DNA of 64,000 nt, taken from the NCBI RefSeq assembly GCF_022179185.1, contig NZ_BPQJ01000019.1, positions 1-64,000 on the forward strand, read 5' to 3'. The notes beneath the pieces were generated by a model. The model saw only the letters and a program-made list of their open reading frames with translations, was not told the origin of the DNA and searched no databases. Position numbers and translations under genes: made by a program. Shown piece by piece: positions 41,851 to 52,580 of the stretch (its first letter is position 1; each line of letters begins with the position of its first letter). Source of the DNA: Methylobacterium frigidaeris (lineage in GTDB: Bacteria > Pseudomonadota > Alphaproteobacteria > Rhizobiales > Beijerinckiaceae).

Positions 41851-42923
41851 TCGGCCGCGGTGACCACCGCAAGCCAGGGCCAGCCGGCGTACCGATCGCC
41901 CGCCTTCCGGATGTGCGTGTAGCGCTGAAGCGACGACCAGCTTTTGTGGCCGGAGACCGAAGCCGCCAGCGGCACGGTCCGGCCCATCTCGAACAGCCGC
42001 GAGACACCCTCGTGGCGCAGATCGTGGAACGTGAGATCGTCGATCCCCAGGAAGGCGCAGGCCCGGGTGAACGCCGCCGAGATCGCGTCGGTGGTGTAGG
42101 GAAAGATCCGATCGCCGGCACGAGGCTGCGCCTGGACGATCCGCAGCGCCTCCGGCGGCAACTCGCACCAGACGTCGTTCCCGATTTTCTGCCCCGGGTT
42201 CTTCATATCCCGGACCAGCACCCGCGACCCCTCCTCGTCGAGGTCGGCCCAAGCGATGCGGGTGATCTCCTCCTGACGCCGCGTCGAGAACAGCGCGAAC
42301 GCGACGATCGCCTGCATAGGCAGGCTACCGGGCCGCCGGTGCCGGACTCCACCGAAATGCGTCATCAACCGGTCCATCTCGTCGAGGGTCGGCCGACGGC
42401 TGCGCGACGCCGACTTCGCGACGAGACCCAGCTTGGACGTGACCTTCCGGGCGTCCTGCATGCTCGAGGGGTCGAGCTGATAGCCCCAGGCCGCCTGCGC
42501 GATGGAGAACACGCTGCCGAGGTGGGCGAGGTAGTTCGCGACGGTCTGCGGCTGCCGGCCGGCTGATAGCTCGGTGGCGAACGCGACCACGTCGGCGCTG
42601 GTGATGGTCGAGCAGGGCTTGTCCGCGATGTCGAACGTCTTGATCGTCTTCAGCACCTGCGCCTTGGTGCGCCCCAGGGCGCGCCGGCTCTCGGCCACGT
42701 ACCGGTCGATTGCCGCGCCGAGCGTCGGGTCCTCGGCCTTCTTGCCCGACACTGCCCCCGGCGCGGACAGTTCGCGCTCCCGCTTCGCGATCCAAGAGTT
42801 GGCGGCCGCCTTGCGATCGAACGTCTTCGTCTCGCGGTGGGTGGCGCCGTCCTGCCGGATCACCACCTGGGCGTGATATCCAGTCGATCCGTCCTTGCGC
42901 TTGCGCTCGACGATGGTTCCCAC
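41835..42923 (-). CDS. int: Tyrosine-family integrase
   Basis: This 362-residue integrase starts at GTG 42923, because family members begin with VGTIVERKRKDG and a cluster of repeats lies upstream; ATG 42968 or 42998 would extend it. It has an N-terminal arm-binding domain, a SAM-like core domain (residues ~70-170), and the catalytic set Arg216 (STRRQEEI), His300/Arg303 (HDLRHE), His326 (SGHKSW) and nucleophile Tyr335 (LQRYTHI). It is adjacent to dusA, its integration target, and convergent with the PrtN-like gene. Confidence 0.93.
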   Translation of the reverse strand: MGTIVERKRKDGSTGYHAQVVIRQDGATHRETKTFDRKAAANSWIAKRERELSAPGAVSGKKAEDPTLGAAIDRYVAESRRALGRTKAQVLKTIKTFDIADKPCSTITSADVVAFATELSAGRQPQTVANYLAHLGSVFSIAQAAWGYQLDPSSMQDARKVTSKLGLVAKSASRSRRPTLDEMDRLMTHFGGVRHRRPGSLPMQAIVAFALFSTRRQEEITRIAWADLDEEGSRVLVRDMKNPGQKIGNDVWCELPPEALRIVQAQPRAGDRIFPYTTDAISAAFTRACAFLGIDDLTFHDLRHEGVSRLFEMGRTVPLAASVSGHKSWSSLQRYTHIRKAGDRYAGWPWLAVVTAADQPQS

Positions 42924-42939
42924 GATGCCCCCATGCGCG

Positions 42940-43029
42940 GTACAGCATGGGTCCCGGACGTACAGCATTGCTGTACATTCGACAAGAAACCGGCTCAAAA
43001 CGCCGGAAACGGCTTCAAATCGTACAGCA
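42940..43029. repeat. GTACAGCA repeats between integrase and dusA
   Basis: GTACAGCA occurs at 42940-42947, 42960-42967 and 43022-43029, and the second copy forms a perfect palindrome GTACAGCATTGCTGTAC (42960-42976). The positions fit integrase arm-type or excisionase binding sites of the right attachment region, or an operator for int. Confidence 0.65.
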
Positions 43030-43053
43030 CGAGGGTCGGGTCAGGTGGTTGCC

Positions 43054-44088
43054 ATGGTTGAAAAAACGAGCAATTTCAGTCCTTGGCGCTTTTCCATAGC
43101 CCCCATGATGGACTGGACCGACCGCCACTGTCGCGCCTTCCACCGCACCCTCTCGGCCCGTGCCCTGCTCTACACCGAGATGGTGACGACCGGCGCGGTG
43201 CTGCACGGGCCGCGGGAGCGGCTGATCGGCTTCGACGCGGCGGAGCATCCGGTGGCGATCCAGCTCGGCGGGTCGGATCCGGGCGACCTCGCGGCGGCGG
43301 CCCGCATCGCGGAAGGATTCGGCTATCGCGAGGTGAACCTCAATGTCGGCTGCCCCTCCGACCGGGTGCAGGACGGGCGCTTCGGCGCCTGCCTGATGCG
43401 CGAGCCGGCGCTCGTCGGCGAGTGCGTCGCCGCCATGAAGGCCGCGGTGTCGGTGCCGGTGACGGTGAAGTGCCGCATCGGCGTCGACGACCAGGACCCT
43501 GAGGCGGCCCTCGACGCACTGACGGCCGCGGTGCGCGCGGCCGGCGTCGACGCGCTCGTCGTCCATGCCCGCAAGGCCTGGCTCAAGGGCCTGTCGCCGA
43601 AGGAGAACCGGGACATCCCGCCGCTCGATTACGGCCGGGTCCATCGGCTCAAGCGCGCGAACCCGGACCTGCCGATCGCCCTCAACGGCGGATTGCAGGA
43701 CCTCGCGACCGCCAAGCCCGAGCTGGAGCCGCGGGGCGGTATCAGTCTCGACGGGGTGATGCTCGGCCGCGCGGCCTATGCGGAGCCTTCCCTGCTGCTG
43801 GGCGTCGACCCCGAGCTGTTCGGAGAGCCGGCGCCGGTGGCCGATCCGTTCGCGGCGGTCGAGGCCTACGAGCCCTATGTCGCGGCCCGGCTCCGGGAGG
43901 GGGTGCGCCTGCACGCCATGACCCGGCACATGCTCGGCCTGTTCAACGGCCGCCCGGGCGCGCGGCCGTATCGCCGTCACCTCTCGGTCGCCGGCACGCG
44001 GTCCGACGCGGGCCTGCACACCTTGCGGGAGGCGGTCGCCCTCGTCTCCCGCGATACCTCCCGCGAGCCGGGGAGCGCGGCCGCCTGA
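43054..44088 (+). CDS. dusA: tRNA-dihydrouridine synthase A, 5' end rebuilt by the prophage
   Basis: This 344-residue FMN enzyme reduces U20/U20a in tRNA. It has RFSIAPMMDWTDRHCRAFHR, the FMN-binding HPVAIQLGGSDP, NLNVGCPSDRVQDGRFGACLM with the catalytic Cys, VPVTVKCRIGVDD, LVVHARKAW, LNGGLQD, GVMLGRAAYAEP and the C-terminal LGLFNGRPGARPYRRHL. The first ~16 codons use AT-rich codons (AAA, TTT, ATA) unlike the rest, as expected if the phage supplies the start of the gene. The protein therefore remains intact after integration. Confidence 0.93.
   Translation: MVEKTSNFSPWRFSIAPMMDWTDRHCRAFHRTLSARALLYTEMVTTGAVLHGPRERLIGFDAAEHPVAIQLGGSDPGDLAAAARIAEGFGYREVNLNVGCPSDRVQDGRFGACLMREPALVGECVAAMKAAVSVPVTVKCRIGVDDQDPEAALDALTAAVRAAGVDALVVHARKAWLKGLSPKENRDIPPLDYGRVHRLKRANPDLPIALNGGLQDLATAKPELEPRGGISLDGVMLGRAAYAEPSLLLGVDPELFGEPAPVADPFAAVEAYEPYVAARLREGVRLHAMTRHMLGLFNGRPGARPYRRHLSVAGTRSDAGLHTLREAVALVSRDTSREPGSAAA
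43085..43140. other. Expected attachment junction inside dusA
   Basis: The codon composition changes within about 43095-43115, at the MMDWTDR codons. The known dusA-specific prophages integrate in this conserved 5' stretch. The core length cannot be set from one junction; the other is outside the window. Confidence 0.6.
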
Positions 44089-44166
44089 GGACGGGGCGCA
44101 CCGTCAGCTTGGCAGCCGGCCGGTCCGCGGGCATGCTCGGGACCGAATAGGCTCGCGCCCGAGGGA

Positions 44167-46287
<2,121 letters not shown>

Positions 46288-46431
46288 GGGCCGGCTCTTG
46301 GGCGGCCTGCTCGGAGTCCTGGATGGTATCGCGCGGTCTGGAACGACGGACACCTCGTCATCATACATCCCACTCGCACCTCAGGACGAGGTCGCGGGTG
46401 GGATGACCACGCGATGGGCCGGAGCGGCCTC

Positions 46432-47955
46432 TCACCCCACCGCCAGCCGCTTGCGCTGCACCTTGCCGTTCGGGGTCCGCGGCAGCGTCTCCAGGAACAC
46501 GACCTCGCGCGGGCACTTGTAGGCGGCCAGCCGCTCGCCGCACCAGGCGATGAGCGCGTCCCGCTGCGGTGCCGCGCCGGGCTTCGGGACCACGAAGGCG
46601 GCGATCACCCGCACGTCGTCGCGGACGGCCAACTCGGTCACCGCGACCTCCTGCACGTCGGGGTGCGCGATCAGCGCGCTCTCGACCTCGTTCGGCGACA
46701 CCCGGTAGCCGAAGGCGTTCATGATGTCGTCGTTGCGGCCCTCGAACCAGACGTAGCCGTCGGCATCGAGGGAGGCGAGGTCGCCGCCCACGAACCAATC
46801 GCCCCGAATCACCGCCTCCTCCTCCTCCGGGCGGTTCCAGTAGCCGAGCATCAGCGCTGGATCGGAGCGGTGGATGGCCAAGAGCCCGACCTCGCCCGTC
46901 GGCAGCGGCTCCGGCGCGCCCTCGACGGGGAGGATCGCGACCCGTCGCCCCGGCTGCGGCCTGCCCGGGGAGCCGGGCTTGATCGGCACGAGCGGACTGG
47001 TGGAGATGTAGGTCGAGATCTCGCTCATCCCGAGCGCCTCGTAGAGCGGCGTGCCGGTGGTCTCCCGCCACTCGGCGAGGAGCTGGGGCGAGAGCGCCTC
47101 GCCCGCCGTGATGCCGTGGCGCAGGGACGAGAGGTCGTGGGCGCGAAGATCGGCGTATTTGAGGATCTGCCGGTACAGGCTCGGCACCGCCGCGAACAGG
47201 GTGGCGCGGTGGCGGGCGATCAGGGCCGGCCACAGGGAGGGATCGCGCCGGCCGTTGTAGAGCACCGTGGTGGCGCCCCGCGCCCAGGGGTCCTGGATGC
47301 CGACCCCGAGGGTGTAGGTCCAGTTCATGGTGCCGGCATGCAGCACCACGTCGTTCTCGCGCAGCCCGAGCCAGTGATCGTGCATCGGCCGCCGGCCCCA
47401 GATGGTGCGGTGGGCGTGCAGCACGCCTTTCGGCCGGCTGGTGGTGCCGGAGGTGTAGACGAGCGTTGCGGGATCGTCGGCGGCGGTGTCGGCGTAAGCC
47501 TCGAGGGGCGGCCCGGTACGCAGGCGGGCGATGTCGTCACGGCGAAGAATGATCCGGCCGCGGCAGGCCTCCGCGTCGAGAGGGCAGTCGTCGGCTGCCG
47601 CGATCACCGCGGCGCCGGAATCGTGCATCAGGAACGCCGCCTCGCCGGCGGTGAGCTGGGGCGAGGAGGGCTGAGCGACCAGCCCGGCGGCGAGGGCCGC
47701 GAAGTAGGTGATGACGTAATCCGCGTCGTTGCCCATGCGGATCATCACCCGGGCGCCCGCCGGCAGGCCGAGATCGCGCAACCCCGCCGCGACGCCCCGC
47801 ACCGCCCGGTCGACTTCGGCGAAGGTCATGACGTCGGTCCGCCCCTCGTCGCCGACCATGACCAGCGCCGGCTTGTCGCCGCGCTCCCGGGCATTGGCCT
47901 CCAGGCAGTAGCGGGCGCCGTTGAAGCGGGGCGGCGGCTGGCGGTCGTCGGGCAA
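46432..47955 (-). CDS. AMP-forming acyl-CoA synthetase
   Basis: This 507-residue ANL enzyme activates a carboxylic acid as its acyl-CoA through an acyl-AMP. It has A3 YTSGTTSRPKGVLHAH, A5-like YEALGMSEIS, A7 WFVGGDLASLDADGYVWFEGRNDD, A8 GYRVSPNEVESAL and A10 PNGKVQRKRL with the catalytic Lys. The closest recognised type is the benzoate/short-to-medium acyl-CoA ligases; the substrate cannot be set from sequence alone. Confidence 0.88.
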   Translation of the reverse strand: MPDDRQPPPRFNGARYCLEANARERGDKPALVMVGDEGRTDVMTFAEVDRAVRGVAAGLRDLGLPAGARVMIRMGNDADYVITYFAALAAGLVAQPSSPQLTAGEAAFLMHDSGAAVIAAADDCPLDAEACRGRIILRRDDIARLRTGPPLEAYADTAADDPATLVYTSGTTSRPKGVLHAHRTIWGRRPMHDHWLGLRENDVVLHAGTMNWTYTLGVGIQDPWARGATTVLYNGRRDPSLWPALIARHRATLFAAVPSLYRQILKYADLRAHDLSSLRHGITAGEALSPQLLAEWRETTGTPLYEALGMSEISTYISTSPLVPIKPGSPGRPQPGRRVAILPVEGAPEPLPTGEVGLLAIHRSDPALMLGYWNRPEEEEAVIRGDWFVGGDLASLDADGYVWFEGRNDDIMNAFGYRVSPNEVESALIAHPDVQEVAVTELAVRDDVRVIAAFVVPKPGAAPQRDALIAWCGERLAAYKCPREVVFLETLPRTPNGKVQRKRLAVG

Positions 47956-48100
47956 GGCATGGGCTCCGGGTGGGGTGTCCGGGACCTGTGCTAGCGCGGG
48001 GGCGGGGGTGGTGGCCAGGGGCTGGTGGCGGCCAGGGGCTGATGGCGGCCAGGGGCTTGGCAGCAGCCGTGCCCCGCAGGGCAGGACGATCGCGCGCCGC

Positions 48101-48523
48101 CTACGAGGGGCGGGACACCAGCGTCACCGCCCCGCTCCCGGCATCGTACGAGACGCCACGATAGAAGCAGTCCCGCCGCCCGGTATGGCAGCAGCCGCCA
48201 TCGCCGCCGACGCGCACCCGCAGCAGCAGGGCGTCCTGGTCGCAATCGACCCGCATCTCGACGAGGGTCTGGATCTGCCCGCTGGTGGCGCCCTTGTGCC
48301 AGAGCTCGGCCCGCGAGCGCGACCAGTACCAGACCTCGCCGGTGGCGAGCGTCCGGGCCAGCGACTCGGCATTCATGTGGGCGAGCATCAGCACCGCGCC
48401 GCTGTCGGCATCGACCGCCAGCGCGGTGATCAGCCCGTCCGGTCCGAAGCGCGGCGTGAAGGTCTCGCCCTCCTCGAGGTCGCGCTTCGTGCCGGGAGCG
48501 GCGAAGGAGGGAAGCGGGTTCAT
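48101..48523 (-). CDS. hisI: Phosphoribosyl-AMP cyclohydrolase
   Basis: This 140-residue enzyme performs the third step of histidine synthesis. It is a free-standing HisI, as usual in alphaproteobacteria. Motifs are MLAHMNAESLARTLATGEVWYWSRSR, LWHKGATSGQ, RVDCDQDALLLRV and GDGGCCHTGRRDCFY, which include the zinc and magnesium ligands. The start at 48523 overlaps the folE stop (ATGA), so the two are co-transcribed. Confidence 0.93.
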   Translation of the reverse strand: MNPLPSFAAPGTKRDLEEGETFTPRFGPDGLITALAVDADSGAVLMLAHMNAESLARTLATGEVWYWSRSRAELWHKGATSGQIQTLVEMRVDCDQDALLLRVRVGGDGGCCHTGRRDCFYRGVSYDAGSGAVTLVSRPS

Positions 48524-49179
48524 CGCCGGTCGCGGACCAGGGTGAGGAAGCGGACCTGCTCGGTCGGGTCCTGCTTGAACACGCCGGTGAACTGGGTGGT
48601 GATGGTCGAGACGCCGGATTTCTGCACGCCGCGCATCGCCATGCACAGATGCTCGGCCTCCACCATCACGGCGACGCCGCGGGGATGCAGCACCGAATCG
48701 ATCGTCTCGGCGATCTGCGCCGTCATCGTCTCCTGGGTCTGGAGGCGGCGAGCAAAGGCGTCGACGACGCGGGCGAGCTTCGACAGGCCGACGACGCCTC
48801 GGCGCGGGTAGTAGGCGATGTGGGCCTTGCCCATGAACGGCACCATGTGGTGCTCGCAATGGGAGTGGAAGGCGATGTCGCGCACCAGCACGATATCGGA
48901 ATAGCCCTCGACCTCCTCGAACACCCGGTCGAGGATGGCGTCCGCGTCCTGGCGGTAGCCGCCGAAGATCTGCTCGTAAGCCTTCACTACCCGCTGCGGC
49001 GTCTCGAGCAGGCCCTCGCGCTCCGGGTCGTCGCCGGCCCAGCGCAGCAGGGTGCGCACGGCGGCCTCGGCCTCCTGGCGGGTGGGGCGCTCGGTGACGC
49101 GCTCCGGCCGGGGGGCGTCGCTGCGCTTGTCGGCCGCCTCCGGGGCCCGGACCGACAAGGACTTCAGCACCGCATCCAT
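48520..49179 (-). CDS. folE: GTP cyclohydrolase I
   Basis: This 219-residue enzyme makes dihydroneopterin triphosphate, first step of folate (and pterin) synthesis. It has GLLETPQRVVKAYEQIFGGY, IAFHSHCEHHMVPFMGKAHIAYYP with the first zinc Cys, ...RRLQTQETMTAQIAETI and EAEHLCMAMRGVQKSG with the other His/Cys ligands. ATG 49179 has a GGAGG site; the GTG just before is unlikely. The order folE-hisI is common in Rhizobiales. Confidence 0.94.
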   Translation of the reverse strand: MDAVLKSLSVRAPEAADKRSDAPRPERVTERPTRQEAEAAVRTLLRWAGDDPEREGLLETPQRVVKAYEQIFGGYRQDADAILDRVFEEVEGYSDIVLVRDIAFHSHCEHHMVPFMGKAHIAYYPRRGVVGLSKLARVVDAFARRLQTQETMTAQIAETIDSVLHPRGVAVMVEAEHLCMAMRGVQKSGVSTITTQFTGVFKQDPTEQVRFLTLVRDRR

Positions 49180-49445
49180 CACGCCTCCAACATCCGGGCC
49201 GCCAAGATCAGGGCCACCCCTGGGGGAGAGCCATGCCGGGACCAGAGATGCGCCCCGATCCGGCCGCGCCTCGCGCCGCCGGGCAACCGTGCCTATATCG
49301 GGAATCCGCCCGGTGCGCGCAATGCACCGGGCGCGCAGCAGGTCACCGCGTCCGAACCCATCGCTTCGTCAAGCCAAAGTCCGACCTGTCCGGTCAAGCC
49401 CGATTCGTCCGTCCCGCGGCCCCTCTCGTCCAAAGTACGAATGCC

Positions 49446-49904
49446 ATGCTCGACGACATCTACAACGCCCGCATCCTCGCCCTCGCGGCGGACATCCCCC
49501 GCCTCGGCCGGCTGCCGCAGCCGGAGGCGAGCGCGTCCAAGCACTCGAAGCTGTGCGGCTCGACCGTGACGGTGGACCTCGTCACCGAGGGCGACACGGT
49601 CTCCGACTTCGCCCACGACGTGAAGGCCTGCGCGCTCGGCCAGGCCGCCTCCTCGCTGATGGCCCGCCACGTGGTCGGCGCCAGCGCCGAGGAGCTGCGG
49701 TCTCTCCGCGACACGGTGCGGCGGATGCTGAAGGAGGGCGGGCCGGCACCCGAGGGGAAGTTCGCCGATTTCGCGGTGCTGGAGCCGGTTCGGGACTTCA
49801 AGGCGCGCCACGCCTCGACGCTTCTGACCTTCGACGCGGTGGTGGACGCCCTCGACCAGATCGGCGCTAGGCGCGAGGCGAGGAGCGAGGCGGTGCCGGC
49901 GTGA
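49446..49904 (+). CDS. IscU/NifU-like iron-sulfur scaffold lacking the third cysteine
   Basis: This 152-residue protein resembles the NifU/IscU N-terminal scaffold: KHSKLCGSTVTVDL, DFAHDVKACALGQAASSLMARHV and FKARHASTLLTFDAV. The two first cysteines (KLCGS, KACALG) are present, but the third IscU cysteine (in the HCS position) is Ala here (HAS). This is known for the alphaproteobacterial homologues beside yidD, and may point to a different or partial cluster role. It overlaps yidD by GTGA. Confidence 0.82.
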   Translation: MLDDIYNARILALAADIPRLGRLPQPEASASKHSKLCGSTVTVDLVTEGDTVSDFAHDVKACALGQAASSLMARHVVGASAEELRSLRDTVRRMLKEGGPAPEGKFADFAVLEPVRDFKARHASTLLTFDAVVDALDQIGARREARSEAVPA

Positions 49905-50218
49905 GCCCGACCCGCCGCGCGGCGCATCTCGCCATCCGCGGCTACCAGCTGACCCTGTCGGGCCTCGTCGGACGCCAGTGCCGGCACTGGCCGTCCTGCT
50001 CGGCCTATACCGACGAGGCGATCCAGCGCCACGGCCTCTGGGCCGGCGGCTGGATGGGGTTCGCCCGCATCTGCCGCTGCGGCCCGTTCGGCACGAACGG
50101 CATCGATCTCGTGCCGGAGCTGCCGCCCGCCGGCGCCGCCTGGCACCGCCCCTGGGCCTATGCCCGGTGGCGCGGGGTCAACGCCCCGCCACCGCTCTGC
50201 GAGAGCGTCGAGGGCTGA
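49901..50218 (+). CDS. yidD: Membrane protein insertion efficiency factor
   Basis: This 105-residue protein belongs to the YidD family: IRGYQLTLSGLVGRQCRHWPSCSAYTDEAI split around the conserved cysteines, GFARICRCGPFGTNGIDLVPE. It acts with YidC/Sec at the inner membrane. The GTG start overlaps the preceding stop. YidD is usually beside rnpA-yidC; here it is with the IscU-like gene, as in Rhizobiales. Confidence 0.91.
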   Translation: MSPTRRAAHLAIRGYQLTLSGLVGRQCRHWPSCSAYTDEAIQRHGLWAGGWMGFARICRCGPFGTNGIDLVPELPPAGAAWHRPWAYARWRGVNAPPPLCESVEG

Positions 50219-50379
50219 TCTCCTCGCCGATGCGAAGGCGCGGGGGTGTGTCTGTCATTTCCCGCCATCGCTGGTATACGGCGCCGGTCCGGTGCGCGGC
50301 AAAGCCCGCCGGACCTGTCCACCACCCGGCTTACCTGCACCGTGCGCAGGAGTGAGCCCCGAGGAGTCCTTAGAAGCCC

Positions 50380-52392
50380 ATGCCGATCCTGACATTTCCC
50401 GATGGCGCCACGCGGTCCTACGACGGCGCCGTGACCGGCCGCGCCGTCGTCGAGGGCATCGCCAAGTCGCTGGCCAAGCGCACCGTGGCGATGGCGCTCG
50501 ACGGCTCTGTCCGCGACCTCGACGACACGATCGCCGAGGACGTCCGCATCGAGTTCCTCGACCGCACCGATCCGCGGGCGCTGGAGCTGATCCGGCACGA
50601 TTGCGCCCACGTGCTCGCCGAGGCGGTGCAGTCGCTGTGGCCGGAAACCCAGGTCACGATCGGACCAGTGATCGAGAACGGCTTCTACTACGACTTCCAC
50701 CGCGAGACGCCGTTCTCGCCGGACGACTTTCCGGCGATCGAGGCGCGGATGCGCGAGATCATCGCCCGCGACGCTCCCTTCACCAAGGAGGTCTGGGCCC
50801 GCGACGACGTGCGCACGCTGTTCGCGGAGAAGCGCGAAAACTTCAAGGTCGAGCTCGTCGACGCGATCCCGCCGGGCGAGGACCTGCGGCTCTACCGCCA
50901 GGGCGAGTGGTTCGACCTCTGCCGCGGGCCGCACATGACCTCGACGGGCAAGGTCGGCACCGCCTTCAAGCTGATGAAGGTGGCGGGGGCCTATTGGCGC
51001 GGCGACTCGACGAAGCCGATGCTGAGCCGGATCTACGGCACGGCCTGGGCCAATCAGGCCGATCTCGACGCCTACCTCAACCGCCTCGCCGAGGCCGAGC
51101 GCCGCGACCACCGGAAGCTCGGCCGCGAGATGGACCTCTTCCACTTCCAGGAGGAGGGGCCGGGCGTGGTGTTCTGGCATCCGAAGGGCTGGACCCTGTT
51201 CCAGTCCCTCATCGCCTACATGCGCCGGCGCCTGAAGGGCGACTACCAGGAGGTCAACGCGCCGCAGATCCTCGACAAGGCCCTGTGGGAGACGTCCGGT
51301 CACTGGGACTGGTACCGGGAGAACATGTTCGTCACGAAGACCGAGGACGAGCGCGTCTTCGCGATCAAGCCGATGAACTGCCCCGGCCACGTGCAGATCT
51401 TCAAGCATGGGCTGAAATCCTACCGCGACCTGCCGCTGCGGCTCGCCGAGTTCGGCTCGGTCTCGCGCTACGAGCCCTCGGGGGCGCTGCACGGGCTGAT
51501 GCGGGTGCGCGCCTTCACGCAGGACGACGCCCACGTCTTCTGCACCGAGGACCAGCTCGCGGCCGAGTGCCTGAAGATCAACGATCTGATTCTCTCCACC
51601 TACGCCGATTTCGGCTTCGACGAGATCGTGGTGAAGCTCTCGACGCGGCCGGAGAAGCGCGTCGGCTCGGACGCGCTGTGGGATCACGCCGAGGAGGTGA
51701 TGACCCGGGTGCTGGCCCAGATCGAGGAGCAGTCGGGCGGGCGGATCAAGACCGCGATCAACCCCGGCGAGGGCGCCTTCTACGGGCCCAAGTTCGAGTA
51801 CGTGCTGCGCGACGCGATCGGCCGCGACTGGCAGTGCGGCACCACGCAGGTCGACTTCAACCTGCCGGAGCGGTTCGGCGCCTTCTTCGTCGATGCCGAC
51901 GGGCAGAAGAAGACCCCGGTGATGGTCCATCGCGCGATCTGCGGCTCGATGGAGCGCTTCACCGGTATCCTGATCGAGCACTTCGCCGGCCATTTCCCGC
52001 TCTGGCTGGCGCCGTTGCAGGTCGTGGTGGCGACGATCACCGGCGAGGCGGACCCTTACGCCCGCGAGGTCCTGAAGGCGGCGGATGCGGCGGGCCTGCG
52101 GGCCGAGGCCGATCTTCGCAACGAGAAGATCAACTACAAGGTCCGCGAGCATTCCCACGCCAAGGTGCCGGTGATGCTGGTCGTCGGCCGCAAGGAGGGC
52201 GAGGAGCGCACCGTCTCGATCCGCCGCCTCGGCAGCCCGCAGAGCCGCACCCTGCCGCTCGATCAGGCGCTCGCCGAGCTGGTCGCCGAGGCGACCTTCC
52301 CGGACCTGCGCCGCGCGCAGGCGGTGGCGGACAGCGTGCCGAGCGAGGGCGTGGCGCTCGACGGGCAGCACGGCGAAGCGCCGGTGCCGTAG
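50380..52392 (+). CDS. thrS: Threonyl-tRNA synthetase
   Basis: This 670-residue synthetase has an N-terminal TGS domain (residues 1-62), the editing domain with His73/His77 (RHDCAHVL) and Cys181/His185 (DLCRGPH), the class II catalytic core with motif 2 (SRYEPSGALHGLMRVR), zinc ligands in MNCPGH, DDAHVF and VMVHRAICGS, and a C-terminal anticodon-binding domain (VVVATITGEADPYAREVLKAA). Full length and normal. Confidence 0.96.
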   Translation: MPILTFPDGATRSYDGAVTGRAVVEGIAKSLAKRTVAMALDGSVRDLDDTIAEDVRIEFLDRTDPRALELIRHDCAHVLAEAVQSLWPETQVTIGPVIENGFYYDFHRETPFSPDDFPAIEARMREIIARDAPFTKEVWARDDVRTLFAEKRENFKVELVDAIPPGEDLRLYRQGEWFDLCRGPHMTSTGKVGTAFKLMKVAGAYWRGDSTKPMLSRIYGTAWANQADLDAYLNRLAEAERRDHRKLGREMDLFHFQEEGPGVVFWHPKGWTLFQSLIAYMRRRLKGDYQEVNAPQILDKALWETSGHWDWYRENMFVTKTEDERVFAIKPMNCPGHVQIFKHGLKSYRDLPLRLAEFGSVSRYEPSGALHGLMRVRAFTQDDAHVFCTEDQLAAECLKINDLILSTYADFGFDEIVVKLSTRPEKRVGSDALWDHAEEVMTRVLAQIEEQSGGRIKTAINPGEGAFYGPKFEYVLRDAIGRDWQCGTTQVDFNLPERFGAFFVDADGQKKTPVMVHRAICGSMERFTGILIEHFAGHFPLWLAPLQVVVATITGEADPYAREVLKAADAAGLRAEADLRNEKINYKVREHSHAKVPVMLVVGRKEGEERTVSIRRLGSPQSRTLPLDQALAELVAEATFPDLRRAQAVADSVPSEGVALDGQHGEAPVP

Positions 52393-52580
52393 CGTACCGG
52401 TTCGAACGGTCGTCCCGAGGGCACGGTTCGACGGGTCGCGCTGGAATCTCCCGCCCCTGCTGCGGAGGGTTTTGGTGCGACCTGACGGACCTCTCGGTGC
52501 GATCACGGCCCGACCGGCGGCGCGGATGACGCTCCACCGGTCAACCGGCGTCCCGGGTCCGGTGGCGCCTCCCGCCTCTC

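Noticed and set aside
50158..52506. A 782-codon frame on the minus strand opposite thrS
   Set aside because: It mirrors the thrS reading frame, and its composition (Arg, Leu, Val, Asp runs) is typical of antisense noise.
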